A DNA stretch of 64,000 nucleotides from Termitomyces sp. T153 (lineage: Eukaryota; Basidiomycota; Agaricomycetes; Agaricales; Lyophyllaceae): positions 1,178,001-1,242,000 of the forward strand of contig JACKQL020000002.1 of assembly GCA_018296165.2 (NCBI GenBank), written 5' to 3'. Shown piece after piece: positions 22,247 through 33,089 of this stretch. The stretch's first letter is position 1, and every line of letters starts with the position of its first letter. A model generated the notes under the pieces. The model made no database searches, had not been told where the DNA came from, and saw only the letters and a list, made by a program, of their open reading frames with translations. Made by a program: the position numbers and the translations under genes.

Positions 22247-23578
22247 TGTAAGGAGATGACCCCTTTATGGATAACTCCAACTATATCTGGCCTTAGTCAG
22301 GGGTGTGGTGGCTCAGCTGGCACCATTGCATCCCAAAGCGGGTCACATGATCTGCAAGTGCAAGGTCGGGGTTTCGACTCTGGCTGAGTGTGCCTGTGTG
22401 GAAAACACCTTAGACACCATGTGGGTTCTTCAACGCCACTGGAAAGCCACCGCCTGCATGTGATTGACTAGGAAGGCTTTGTTGGTCAGGCCACACCCGA
22501 ACGACCAATCAACATGTGATACAATGAGGCACGATGACTACCATGCTTGTGACCAGATGGGAAAAACAGACGGTTTTCCTGGCTTGATGGATTTGGGAGA
22601 GGGTCTAAGAGTCCTTGCTGACCAAGCGGGTTGAGGTATGGGTAGGCGAGAGAATAGGAGTCAATAGTTCAATCAGGCTGCCGCATTGTGTGGTCCATTG
22701 GATGGTCCAGTGAGGTTGTGCTGTTGCTGCTGGTTTGATCGGGTGCCTAGCCAATTGGTGCAGCATGTCTGTCACTTAGGCAGCACACTGGGCCATTCCA
22801 TCGTGGGTTCTGAATCTTGGGATTGATCTTCCAAAAGTATTGTCTGGGCATGGGGAAGGGTGGAGTCATAACCACCCTTGGTTGTGAGTTGACTAGAGGA
22901 AGGCATGAGCTTGCCGACTGGGCTTCTAAGTCCTACACCAATCAACTCTGATCAAGCCCTGCCAAGTATAGCTGGGTTTAAGAAATTGGGATGGCATGTT
23001 AGTGGCAGATGGTATGGGATTTAGTGTGGAAAATTACCACCCCCATTATGTACTGTGGGACCTAGGACACAAAGTTCAGGAGAAATTTCAATGTAAAAAT
23101 AGGTCTCAAAAGAAATAAAAATGATCAATCAATCAATCAATCTGGCCTTAGTCATAGGTATAGCATCATCTCTAGCATATCCAACCAACTGGCTGCCAAG
23201 CCCCTGCACTCTCCAGACAGTATTAGTTGGCCCTTCATAGTCATTGGACCCTATTTCTTCTTTCAATGTATTGATAGTCATTACTGCTTAGCATACCTGG
23301 GCCGCTTACCACATATAGTATTAGTCATAGCATAGCCATGGATGTAGTATATAAGCTGGTCATAAGGATAGAATATCCTTTGACCAATCAATAGCAGCAT
23401 TCCCCAGGTCTATCTAGTGAACTGATTATGAGAACCCCAGCATTGCTACCTTGCTCAGCTTGCTGTGCTCACTCCTTGCCTGCCTCTTAGCTGCTGTTCT
23501 GCTCCTTTGATGCTTGCTTGTTGCTTGTGCTTGCTTGCTCCAGCTGGGCTTATCCACAGAGTGTTCATTCCCCTCACA
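22247..23578 (+). mobile_element. LTR-B 5' LTR (split by SINE)
   Basis: It starts TGTAAGGAGATGACCCC and ends CCCTCACA. Removing the 840-bp insert and one duplication copy leaves about 477 bp. Confidence 0.9.
22300..23139 (+). mobile_element. tRNA-headed SINE, 840 bp, TSD of 15 bp
   Basis: The insert is flanked by perfect copies of ATCTGGCCTTAGTCA (22285-22299 and 23140-23154). The head has a perfect Pol III A box, TGGCTCAGCTGG (22309-22320), and a B-box-like GGGTTTCGACTC (22369-22380) at tRNA spacing. The 3' end is an ATCA repeat tail. Long duplications plus a repeat tail indicate target-primed reverse transcription by a LINE enzyme. There is no ORF of note. It keeps many CpGs in a CpG-poor neighbourhood, so it is young. 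At 840 bp it is long for a SINE, so the body may be composite. Confidence 0.88.
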
Positions 23579-23615
23579 TCTTGATTGGTTCCTATGTCAT
23601 CCACACCTCTAGCCT

Positions 23616-24660
23616 ATGACATCCCACCTAACACCTACCTTTGGCCTCACCCTAACCTCTATGGACTCTATGCCAACTCTAACTGACACCTTTGCCAACC
23701 TGGAATCTACTATTGAGAGACTGTTAATTCTTGTTTTGGGGCTTGAGAGCAGACTAGCAGCACTTGAGTCTGGTCATATGCTAATACCTGTTGCCATAGT
23801 TGCCTCTGCCCAAACAGCCTTGCAGCCTAGTATACTCAGAGTAGCCATGCTGTTCCTTTGGGCTCTGCCATGCAATCAGCTCCACCTGGGCAACTGAAGC
23901 CCAAGCCCTCCATCAAAACTCCTACTATGCCCACCTCTTGCATTCCCTGACATATAGCACACTCTACCTCTAATGCTCCCCTTACTATTCCCCTTGCTTG
24001 GGACCTCCCTCCTATGGATGGCTGCATCCCACATTTTGAGTGTGCACTCAAACTCCCTGACTCTCTTGTTGCACATGTGGTTGGTCACCAGGGGCAGGGC
24101 CTTAAACAAGCCCTCAACATCTCTGGTGCCCACTTGGCAGCCTTTACAGTTAGCTTGGCTGGAGGAGACTGCTGGTTTGTCTCTATCAGGGGCTCTGACC
24201 AGCAGATTGGAGAAGCCCTTGTGGTGATTGAAAAGCAGATAGCTAAGAAGTGAGTCCATGTACTGTGGAAGTGATGCTCAGGCAACATTGCACTGGCAGT
24301 TGCTATGCCAGCACCTTCAGGATCTACCACATTATCCACTCCTACTTCTACCCAGCCAGGAGCACCCTCTTCTAGCACTCTGGCAGTAGCATCTAAGACT
24401 GCTACCATGGCCCCTACTCCTTCTACCTGGCAACCCCCATCTCTCCCTCTGGGCTCACTGATGTTGAGCATCCATGGGGGGGCTACACCAGCTTCTCTAA
24501 TAGACACAACTTCTCCTATGACCCTCTCTACTCTAGTGCCTGAAGCATTGGCCCCAATAATACAATATGCCTCTAGACATTATGCCAAGGGGGCAGAACC
24601 AGCTGTTGCATGTTGTAGCCAGCCATATTGGGAACAGGAAAGAGCATCTTAATGCCCCCA
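23616..24660 (+). pseudogene. KH-domain gag-like protein of LTR-B element
   Basis: The N-terminal frame (23616-23897) has a coiled-coil segment, FANLESTIERLL and GLESRLAALESG. After a frameshift near 23850 a second frame (24014-24253) gives a KH domain. It shows LKLPDSLVAHVVGHQGQGLK with the G-x-x-G loop (G-H-Q-G, 24083-24094), then SGAHLAAF and VSIRGSDQQIGEALVVIEK. This is the order of a type I KH fold, which binds single-stranded RNA or DNA. A Pro/Ser/Thr-rich tail follows in a further frame (24305-24652). In an element with no enzyme genes the KH protein may act as gag or a packaging factor; that is inference. A TGA closes the KH frame just after AKK. Confidence 0.7.
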
Positions 24661-24696
24661 CTGTTTGTCAGGTCAAAAAACCTTGAAGGGGGGTGA

Positions 24697-25134
24697 TGTA
24701 AGGGGACAACCCCTTTATAGGTAACTCCAACTCTATCCAGCCTTAGTCATAAGTATAGCATCATCTCTAGCATATCCGACTGACTGGCCACCAAGCCCCT
24801 GCACTCTCCAGACATCTTTCAACATATTGATAGTCATTACTGCTTAGCATACCCAGGCCACTTACCACATATAGTATTAGTCATAGCATAGCCATGGATG
24901 TAGTATATAAGCTAGTTGTAAGGATAGAATATTCTTTGACCAATCAATAGCAGTGTTCCCCAGGTCTATCCAGTAAACCAATTATGAGAACCCTAGCATT
25001 GCCACCTTGCTCAGCTTGCTGTGCTCACCCCTTGCCTGCCTCTCAGCCACCATTCTGCTCCTTTGATGCTTGCTTGTTGCTTGTGCTTGCTTGCTCCAGC
25101 TGGGCTTATCCATGGAGTGTTTGTTCCCCTCACA
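24697..25134 (+). mobile_element. LTR-B 3' LTR
   Basis: It starts TGTAAGGGGAC and ends CCCTCACA, 438 bp. It lacks a 39-bp segment that is present in the 5' LTR near 23220 and shows scattered transitions against it, so the insertion is not recent. Confidence 0.9.
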
Positions 25135-25139
25135 GTAAC

Positions 25140-26210
25140 TGATGAAGATGAAAGTAAAATTCACCATGACAATGACAATCCCTAAGATAATGCCTGGCTT
25201 TGTCTTTAGAACTGCAGGGGGCACAGGGGCACTAGCACTGATGGAGGAAGCACTTATCAGGGCACTAGCACTAAAGGCTTTGACTCATTGTTGTCCAGGA
25301 TCAAAAATATATATGGCATAGCTGGGCATAATACTATCAGTCATCAGATTTTGTTGGCAAGTAAAAGAGGGTGAGTGTGCATAGATTGAGCAAAAGCTTT
25401 GAGAGCTGTAGCAACATTGGGTCCTAAATGGAGAATGGTAATTATTATAGTAGTGGGGGTGGAAAGTGACTCAATGAGTGAGGAACATAGGCAAACTGGC
25501 AGGTTAATGAGAATGCAAGTGGCAGGGATGTCTGGCTTAGCAAAAGCCACATGAGGTCTGGCAATACAGGAGCAGAACAAGGAAGTGCTACTCAAAGTGC
25601 TGCTGATGAGAGGTGAGAGGTTCAGGAATAGAAATGAGCAAAAAGGCTTAATAGAATTTATAACAGCTGTAATAGTGGTTCCCTCAGTCTAACAATACTA
25701 GTCCCAGGCCTAACAACTATAGAACCTGGCAGCAGTGCACTGACTGGGTGGCACATTGTAGTACTGGGTTAGAGTAATACTGATAGTTCTGGGGCTTTCT
25801 TGAAGACTTAGGCAGTCTACTCCAATTCCACACTGATGTCTTGATAAATGCTTGAAGTTGAAGGGGTTTACTTCCAAAATATTTCTATTCTGAATGCAGA
25901 GGGGTCTCAACAGACTCCAGCCTAAGTGATTCACTCCCTGGGAACCACCAAGCCTTTGCCTATTAATTGCCTGTCCATTTGCTACTCTACTTGGGCTATT
26001 TATACCTCTTTCTACAGTGCACAGACCACCCCCTACATGTGACTTTTGGTTCCATACTTTCCAGCCCCTTTATCATAACTGTTATTCTAATTCCCCCTTT
26101 TGGCATGCCTGTTTCAGTGCCACAGGCCAGTTCCTGGTTCCATCATTCCTCCTTTGCATTCTTAGCTTCTATTTGCCCCATTTATCTCTCCCTCCTTTGT
26201 ATTTCTCCCA
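25140..26210. other. LTR-D internal remnant and unassigned sequence
   Basis: Minus-strand frames at 25344-25595 and 25710-25934 look protein-like but I recognise no domain. By position this should be pol of LTR-D copy 1, largely deleted or eroded. The plus-strand ORFs from 25967 are low-complexity translations of a repeat. Confidence 0.3.
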
Positions 26211-26214
26211 TTCA

Positions 26215-26540
26215 TATTCTTCCTCATTCAGGTTCTTTCCCATTCAGGTTCTTCCATTCATCTGTTCCCTCCCATTCATTTCATTTATCTTCCCTTGTAC
26301 ATTTCATATTCTTCCCCCATTCAGGTTCTTTCCCATTCAGGTTCTTCCATTCATCTGTTCCCTCCCATTCATTTCATTCATCTTCCTTTGTACATTTCAT
26401 ATTCTTCCCCCATTCAGGTTCTTTCCCATTCAGGTTCTTCCATTCATCTTCCTTTCCCTTCCCTTCATTTCATTCATTTCATATTCTTCCATTCATCTTC
26501 CTTTCCCTTCCCTTCATTCCATTCTTTCTCATTCATTCCC
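26215..26540 (+). repeat. 92-93 bp pyrimidine-rich tandem repeat, about 3.5 units
   Basis: Units begin at 26215, 26307 and 26400, each carrying cattcaggttctttcccatt and a run of ttccattcat motifs. The last unit is shortened. It creates Phe/Ser/Pro-rich ORFs in several frames, which are not taken as genes. Confidence 0.85.
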
Positions 26541-26699
26541 CTTTTACCTCCTTTCAGTCAACATTCCAATCTGGTTATTCTTAGATCAGATCTAGATCCT
26601 GCCAGAATTGATGCCACTCAGGTGCTTTTGCCAGTCCCATGCTTCCCCTCCCATTACAGTGATTGGACTATTATTGAGTGTATAGTCTAGTATAGTCCT

Positions 26700-26850
26700 T
26701 GTCCTATCCTGTTCTGTCTTTCTTCTGGTGTATTTAAAGGGATAATGTTGCTGGGACTTGTTTTACCAGGAGGCTTACAGTTTTCAGCCTTAATAAATGT
26801 TTGTTCTGACTTCTGGTGTTTATTATGTTCCCAATGGTGTGACAACATCG
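26700..26850 (+). mobile_element. LTR-like end with TATA box and poly(A) signal
   Basis: In plus orientation there is a TATTTAAAG box (about 26730), an AATAAATG signal (about 26794) and an end GTGTGACAACA followed by a poly(C) run (26860-26870). In minus orientation the poly(G) run would be a polypurine tract before a 3' LTR starting TGTTGTCACACC, which agrees with the minus-strand integrase at 27119. The orientation is therefore unresolved and the left end is not found. Confidence 0.4.
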
Positions 26851-27118
26851 TATCATCCCCCCCCCCCACCAAATAATGACTGTCCTCAGTCATCTACAGT
26901 TCCAGAATAGGCTAAGTTCCATATTTTTGACATAATTTCACAACATGTGTCCCTATCTCTTTGCAATGTTTTTGAGGTTTCTTTTGCATGTTGTAGCTGT
27001 CACTCTATCCCTCCAAAAGACATTTAATCCCTCCTCTCTGTCATTCACCTCCTCAATCCCTTAGTTCCTCATGTCTCCTCCTACTGGTCCCAAAAACCCT
27101 GTTTCTTCAGATCCTTAC

Positions 27119-27802
27119 TCAGTTGGATCCTGTGACTTGTGGAGTTTCTTCCTGCAAATGCACACCCTGAAGATAGAGATCCTCCTCAACATTTCCTTCA
27201 GTCCTTTCTTCCCTTAGTTCTTGTAGTTTAGATGGAGTAATATCAATCCATTCCTCTATACTGGTAGGCAGCATGATGTGTTGCCTAGCCTTGTAAGGAA
27301 TGACCCTAAATGCTGCCACCCTTTCTTGCCACACAGTACCATCCAACTCTGCCACTATGTAGTTGCCCCCTTTAGTTCTTGTGAGCACTACCATAGGTCC
27401 CCAATAGTGAGCAGACATCTTCCCACTCAATGACTTGGCTGCCACCATATTCCTAACCAATACTAAGTCTTTTGGCTTGAACTTGTACTCTTTAATAGAG
27501 GTTTCATTTTCTCTTGTGAAGTTCTCTGCCCATTTCAACTTTTCCTTACTAACTCTGCTCCTCAACATTGAGAGGGGAACATTGCAAGGCAGCAGTCTGT
27601 AGTTAAAAATAATACCAGGTGGTTTCCTGATGTCATTACACATGGGCAGAGGTCCAATTAGGGCAGTAGAAGAGCCTGGCACTGGCTTCCCTTCCTTAGC
27701 AATGGTGGGTTGAGGCAGAGCAATTGTAGAAGGTGTTAATAAGGAAATTAAGGCAGTGACCATAGTAGAAGGAGCATTGCAAAACATTGACTGCCACTCC
27801 AA
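27119..27802 (-). pseudogene. Gypsy integrase C-terminal fragment
   Basis: The open frame of 227 codons includes KEYKFKPKDLVLVRNM, a YWGPMVVLTRTKGGNYIVAELDG-type core and RVAAFRVIPYKAR. This is the SH3-like end of a Ty3 integrase with its GPY-type block. A charged tail follows (LREERTEGNVEEDL). The long clean frame suggests less decay than its neighbours. It lies in the middle of LTR-D copy 1 but differs clearly from the LTR-D integrase at 33105-33326, so it belongs to another element, probably the one ending at 26850. Confidence 0.65.
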
Positions 27803-27849
27803 GGACTGGGTGAGTGTCTTGGTTGGAGTGTCAGCAGTGAGTCTAACAA

Positions 27850-28840
27850 CTTTTGGGGGGGCTGGCTAGTGAAGTTCTGAGTGACACTAGTGCCAGCATT
27901 AATACACACAATGTCATTTTGGGATTGAAGGACACAAAGCTCCTGTTCAATTAGCTATATACATTCCTTGCAGCTAAGCTGCTTGGTGCCAGTGCTGCTA
28001 ACTTAGGAAGCTTCTTGCACCAAAGTTATGGCAATCTCCTCCTGCTAGTGATGATCCATAGTGTGCACACTAAGCAAAACTTCCAGGCATTTGAAGGTGT
28101 TAGCAATTGTAGAGTCAGTGGCAGTATTGACTAACTCTGGCTTAACAATAGTAACAGACATGGTGATGGAATTAGAAGGGATCAAACTAGTGTGGGAACT
28201 AGTTGTGCTAGGAATGGCAGCTGAATTGGAAGTGCTAGTGTCAGTACCCTTCAATATCCAGTTAGTGGCTTCAAAGATGTTTTTGACATTATAGAGGTCA
28301 TCAGAGTAGTAGTCTAGTATAGTGATTTCAAGACAGCAGGCAATTCTAAACCATAGCAACATGGAATTCCCCTGTTGGAAGAGGTGTTGCTCCTCAATCC
28401 TGTAAAGCTTTTCATGAACAAGGAACCACCTAGCAATGTGCTGGAAGTCATAATAGTAGTCTGAAAATGCTTCTAGAGTGGAGAGGCCACTAGCAAAGGC
28501 CTGTAGTATAAGCTGCTCAAGATAGCCAAGAGGATACCACACTGCTTTGTCAGCACCTGGGTAAAGCTGTGTTGAGGCTGCCTTTCATTCATAATAACTG
28601 TAGTAACATTCCATAAAGGTACCAGCAGGACAAAATGAGCTGCTAAATTCAGTAATGCCTCACCAAATTTCTGCTGTATCAAATGAAACAAAGTGCACTG
28701 CATACTCCTTTTTTCTGGATTTTGTCAGTGATGCCATAGTTGCTAAAGAGGTATTCCAGTTTGCACAAGTATCCTTTCTAATTTGCAAGGAGAGAACTCA
28801 TCCCATTTGGGAGCAGTAGAGGCATTCCATGGCAATATAC
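27850..28840 (-). pseudogene. Gag of LTR-D Gypsy, copy 1
   Basis: The minus-strand frames show NASTAPKWDE near the start, then YYYDFQHIARWFLVHEKL, LEITILDYYSDDLYN and IFEATNWILKGT. I recognise this order from gag proteins of Agaricomycete Gypsy elements. Frameshifts separate the blocks, and a Ser/Thr-rich tail follows. It is the 5' gene of the minus-oriented unit whose 5' LTR is 29036-30227. Confidence 0.65.
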
Positions 28841-29010
28841 AGTGGACTAAGCATTTGGAATTGGTCATGACAATGGTCAGTAGGTATACAGGTGTGAATG
28901 GAGAAGGTGGGTGGGTAGGGCATTCAAAGGAGTGGGAACTAGAAGGCACTAGAGTGGAATGTAAGCAACACAAAGCTTGGGCATGGCTGGCAGAATCTTA
29001 CTCTTAAATT

Positions 29011-29035
29011 ACCCTCTCAGTGGGCTCCAAAATAA
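29011..29035 (-). other. Possible primer-binding site of LTR-D copy 1
   Basis: Just inside the LTR on the minus strand is TTTTGGAGCCCACTGAGAGG. The complement of its TGG start would be a tRNA 3' CCA. The matching tRNA is not identified. Confidence 0.3.
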
Positions 29036-30227
29036 TGATGTCCATTGCCACCTAGCTGCCATGCAGAGAACACAACAACTAGCAGTTTCACAAGCAGAGT
29101 ATGAACAGTGATGTGCTCCTATGCTTCCTAGCTGCCATGTGGGAAACCAAAAAGAAAGACCTAAACACTAGCAACTAGATAGGGTAGCTGGCATTAGAAA
29201 GTTAAATAGGGGGCAAGTCAGTAACCATCTAAGAAAGCAAAAGCTAATAGATGTGGAGTGAACAAGTGGAAAGTATCCCTATCCCTAGCTTAAGTTGCTA
29301 GACAGTAACAAAAGGTTGCTGGGTAAATAAAAAGGAAAGGAACAAAGGTGAAAGAGTTGCTAAGGTAGGGGAAACTCAGCAATAAAAGGGGAGTTGGGAA
29401 CAAAGAATGAGAGAAGTTAAAGTGAGCTGGTGGATGAATGCAAACTAGTCACTTGCCATAGTTGCTAGTGTTGCCAAGTCAAAATAATGCTAAGGGTACC
29501 TGCAGTTGGCACCCTACTAAGTTGAGGTCATCAAGACTGTTGCTAAGTCATTGGCAATGATGAAAGGGAGGGAGAAGCAGTAAGAAATCTGAAGCTGGTA
29601 AGCTGAGAGCTAGTGAGGGGAAACAGTACTCTGTTTGTTGTTTTTTGTCTCTATGTACAGGCAGTATTTATACTGTTTGTAGGTATAGTATTAGAAAGGA
29701 AGTATTAGTCACCACCAGTGATAGAGTCTGCCAAAGTGTTTATGATACATACTGAATGTCAGTCTGGTAACCAAGTATATGTATGCAATGTTGATATGAT
29801 GCATAGAAATTGTCAATCACAAGAAAAGAGCATTTCTGATGTCAATACCTGAAGTGTAGACACCATTCAAGTATGTTTGTAAGCTCAACAAGAAAAATGA
29901 TCAGTAAGAAATCACACAAATGTCAATATATCTCTTTTTGGAGAGGAGGCAGTGTTGTTGCCAAGTAATGTCACTAGCAGTTGTTGCTAAGAAAGGTCTC
30001 AGCCTTGTCATTCTAGATCCAAAGTCTAGACTCCATGTGATGCAGCTTGTGATCCATAAGTCTCATAGTCACTCAAATTCTGTGCAGAGGCTACATTGTT
30101 CCAGACCTTGGGGCTAGACCTCACATGCTAAGTGTTGTGACTTGTACCAGGTCATGTACAATATAGTCAGCTGCTATCCAATCAGAAGTGCCAAAAAATG
30201 GTGCTCAGCAACAAAGGAGTCTTATCA
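29036..30227 (-). mobile_element. LTR-D LTR shared by two Gypsy units
   Basis: It begins TGATGTCC (a second TGATGTGC start at 29109 matches the solo copy better) and ends CTTATCA. On the minus strand it is preceded by a purine tract agaggagga (30228-30236). It can therefore be the 3' LTR of the unit to its right, and the gag on its left makes it the 5' LTR of the left unit. There are no target duplications at its own edges, as expected for a shared LTR. Confidence 0.65.
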
Positions 30228-30407
30228 TCCTCCTCTATGCTGAAATCTTGACTGCCCTCAATCAACCCAAAGTCTTGTGCTTGCTTGCATGGTCCATGTG
30301 CCTAGAGTAGTAAGAATAAAAGCAGATAGCAATTCTGCTGGACTTCACCAACTCTTCCTTCCATCATCTTATCTCTCACTCTCCTCCACAATCTAAATCT
30401 TATCACT

Positions 30408-32440
30408 ATGTCCTCAGATCTTGCTTTCCAACTTGAAAGGCATGCCATGACTCAGGCATTCCTTGATTGAGTGGATCATCTCCTTTCCATTGCCCATGAT
30501 TTGTTAGCAACAAATCTTCATTTTGCAGTCACCACCATCTTCAAAATTTGGCTTTGCTTGTTTGAAACAGCTAGAAGTGGGATGGAATGGGTGGAGTTAG
30601 TAAGGAATATCAGCAGCTGTATGAGAAGTATAAGGAGGAGGATTGGATTAGAGAGTTTGACAAGCATTTTATAAGTTATCTTTTTTTCTTCTTAGCAATA
30701 GCATTAACATCTTTGCTAGGCTCCCCTTCCACCATCATTGAGGTTTTAGTTGGAGGACTTGGAGGCTGGCATAACAATAAGTACTAGCAACATTGCTAAG
30801 GCTAGCAACACCACTAAGGTAATTTAAGCTCTTTGAGGACTTGTCTCTGAATGACCAATTCTTCTTTTAGCACCTGCCTATGCAAGTTGGCAATCATGAC
30901 AGGAGTTGGGCATAGTGAGGGCCATGGGAGTGAGGTGAGCACAAATTGAGGGGATATCAGGGAGGCTGGGCCCTCCACTCCCAAGCATGCAGCCAGCAGC
31001 ATCACTAAGGGGTTGGCAACATTGCCAAGAGAGCCAAAAACCCTAAAGGGCAAAGAAAAGGGCAAGGGGAAGGCCAGAGAGTAGGAGGAGGAGGAGGAGG
31101 AGGAGGAGGAGGAATTTGAGGTAAGTCTTGATCTATTGCTAATCCTTGGCAACCATCACTAATATTGTTACAGAAACCAATTGAAGATTTGTTTACTAAC
31201 AAATGCTTGGCAAATCTTTTGCAATAGAGGAAGGCATCAACAGTGGTAGATATGGGCATGGGCACTGGTGTGGTGCTGAAGAAGGCAAAGGGGAAGTCAA
31301 CTGTGTTGCTTGAGGAGAGGTGAGCTTTCAGAGAGAGGCAGGTAGTGGTAAGTCCTTAGCAGTTATCACTAGCACAGTTGCTAACAACTTTTAACAGTGT
31401 GACAACTGCTGGTTGGAGAACAACTATGAGGGCTGCTGGTACTCTACTGGCACCCAGCTGTGCTATTGCTGCAATAGCACCAAGAAAGGGTGCTCATATA
31501 GTACTAAGTTATCAAGGAGTACTGGCAGCAAGTTTGTCAAGAAGATAATGGTGAGGGTGGCCTCTGTGCAACAGGCCAGGAGTTTCATGAAGCAACAATA
31601 GGAGTTAGTGGCAAAGGGGGAGCCAATCCAGGTCAAGCATTTCAGCTTGGACCTGCTGGCATCACTGGATGGGATAGTGGTAGGAGGGAGTCCAGTCACT
31701 AAGGAGAAGTGACAGGAGAAGAGTCAAGAGGTAGTGGAGAGTGAGGAGGATGCTAGTAATAAGGAGAACAACAGTGGTAGTGATGAAGGTGACAATGTGC
31801 CTCTGGCACAAAAGCAAGCAGCAAGTCCAGCATCAGTCACTTTGACTAAGCAACAAAAGATGGTTGCTAGCAAGGAAGAAGGGGAGGAACAAGGAAAAGA
31901 CATAGAGATGAGGGATGACACTCCCTTGGCAACAAATGCTGAGGTGGAGATGGCAGTAGGCAGAGGGGAAGTTGAGGGAGGTTGAGAGGTCAAGGAGGAG
32001 GCAATGGAGGTGGGAAAGGACAAGGAGAGTGATGAGGAGGCAAGGATTTGTCAATGAGTAAGTCTTTTTCTTCTGCTAGTCAAGGTTCACTAATTGTATC
32101 ACTAGGGAACCTGGCTCAGCACACTGATGTGCCAGGTTAGCAACAATGAGCTAGAGTGGCTAGGGGAACACCTAGCCTTGCCAACACCACTAATGTCAGT
32201 AACCTCACTGTGGGGATACAACAATAGAGTGGTAAGGCAAGGGAGGAGTTGTTGGAGGCAAAGGTGAGGTTTGCTGTTGCTAAGCAGTTGCTAGCAATAG
32301 TTGTGGGATATTGGAGTGACTGTCAAGCATTCTTAGCTTAGCAGGAGGCAAATGGAGTTGGCAAGGAGAATTGGGAGGAGGGGGAGATGGGAGATGTCCC
32401 TAGCAACAATGCCAACCTTTATGCCTAGCAACAGCTGCCT
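30408..32440 (+). pseudogene. Cys-rich accessory ORF of LTR-D Gypsy, copy 2
   Basis: A start is possible at ATG 30408 (MSSDLAFQLERH). An acidic exon ends in a GAG-repeat run; an intron (gtaagtcttg...tgttacag) joins it to DLFTNKCLANLLQ. A further intron (gtaagtcctt...ttttaacag) joins to CDNCWLENNYEGCWYS, then LCYCCNSTKKGCSYS. This gives C-x2-C-x8-C and C-x2-C-x5-C, a zinc-cluster-like layout. A Lys/Glu-rich, probably disordered segment follows (31734-31985), then a helical end. Stops are present (for example after MKQQ). Exon order and introns match copy 1. It runs against pol of the same unit. Confidence 0.55.
31081..31112 (+). repeat. GGA microsatellite
   Basis: About nine GGA units code for a Glu or Gly run at the end of the acidic exon. 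Confidence 0.9.
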
Positions 32441-32482
32441 CTGTATATATTTTTAATCTCAGTAGTAGCACAGACACAGACT

Positions 32483-32543
32483 AGCCCCCTTAAGGGGCTT
32501 CATAACTTTTTGTACTTCATAGACTGGCCCCTCTTAAGGGGCC
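32483..32543. repeat. GC hairpins between convergent ORFs (copy 2)
   Basis: There are two inverted repeats: agccccCttaaggggct (32483-32499) and ggcccctcttaaggggcc (32526-32543). They lie between the end of the accessory ORF and the end of pol, as in copy 1. Confidence 0.8.
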
Positions 32544-33089
32544 CAAACAAAAGTATCATAGCAGACTTCGAGTGAGACAGATAAGATAAGATCAAAGGCA
32601 AAGGGTATAAGCAAGGCAAATGAATCAGTATGCACTAGCAACAATGGGGGAAACACTCAGTAAATCATCATGGCATGAAAACCCCCAGAGGTGTGCCAAG
32701 CACTAGTGACAAGTAGCTAAGCATTGCATTGGAAGCAACAAGAAGGTAATGAAAGTGTCTGTAAAGTGCTTCTTTAAACAAGTGTAACATGATGAAAGAA
32801 TAGCAAGACAAAAAGACTTAATGTTTTTGTAAGGTATTTGACAGTTTATCTGAATAGCTAGTGAAAGCTATATGTGATACAAAAGGAAAAGTCAAGAAAT
32901 GCTGCTAGAGCTTAGCAAAGGATGTTTAGTCTTCTTTGCTGGTGTCATTGCCAGCATCATTGTCATCTACAATGTCAGTTTGCTTGAGTTCCCAGAGGCA
33001 AGAAGTGTCAATGTTGAAAGCATTGCTAGGCACTGTTATGTGTTCTCTAGCAAAATAAGGGACCAAGTGAAAGACAGCTACTGAGTGAT

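Larger units (their letters stand above)
22247..25134 (+). mobile_element. Complete LTR-B retrotransposon with KH-domain ORF, TSD GTAAC
   Basis: Two LTRs in direct orientation bound this element, with perfect 5-bp duplications GTAAC at 22242-22246 and 25135-25139. Without the SINE it is about 2.0 kb, and the internal region (23579-24696) is only about 1.1 kb. It contains one frame-damaged ORF with a coiled coil and a KH domain. There is no protease, RT, RNase H or integrase, so it must have been mobilised in trans. A polypurine tract (gaaggggggtga) precedes the 3' LTR. Three other LTR-B copies in the window show the family was active. Confidence 0.9.

Noticed and set aside
22300..22390. Possible functional tRNA gene
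   Set aside because: The A and B boxes are present but the sequence is the head of an inserted SINE with target duplications, and it lacks a credible cloverleaf acceptor end.
22247..23140. LTR-B 5' LTR interpreted as two unrelated fragments
   Set aside because: The 15-bp duplication flanking the SINE joins the two halves exactly into one LTR.
25967..26690. Three overlapping plus-strand ORFs rich in Phe, Ser and Pro
   Set aside because: They are translations of a 92-bp pyrimidine tandem repeat in all three frames, with no independent coding signal.
31081..31112. CRISPR-like or structured tandem array
   Set aside because: It is a simple GGA microsatellite; no repeat-spacer structure occurs anywhere in the window.
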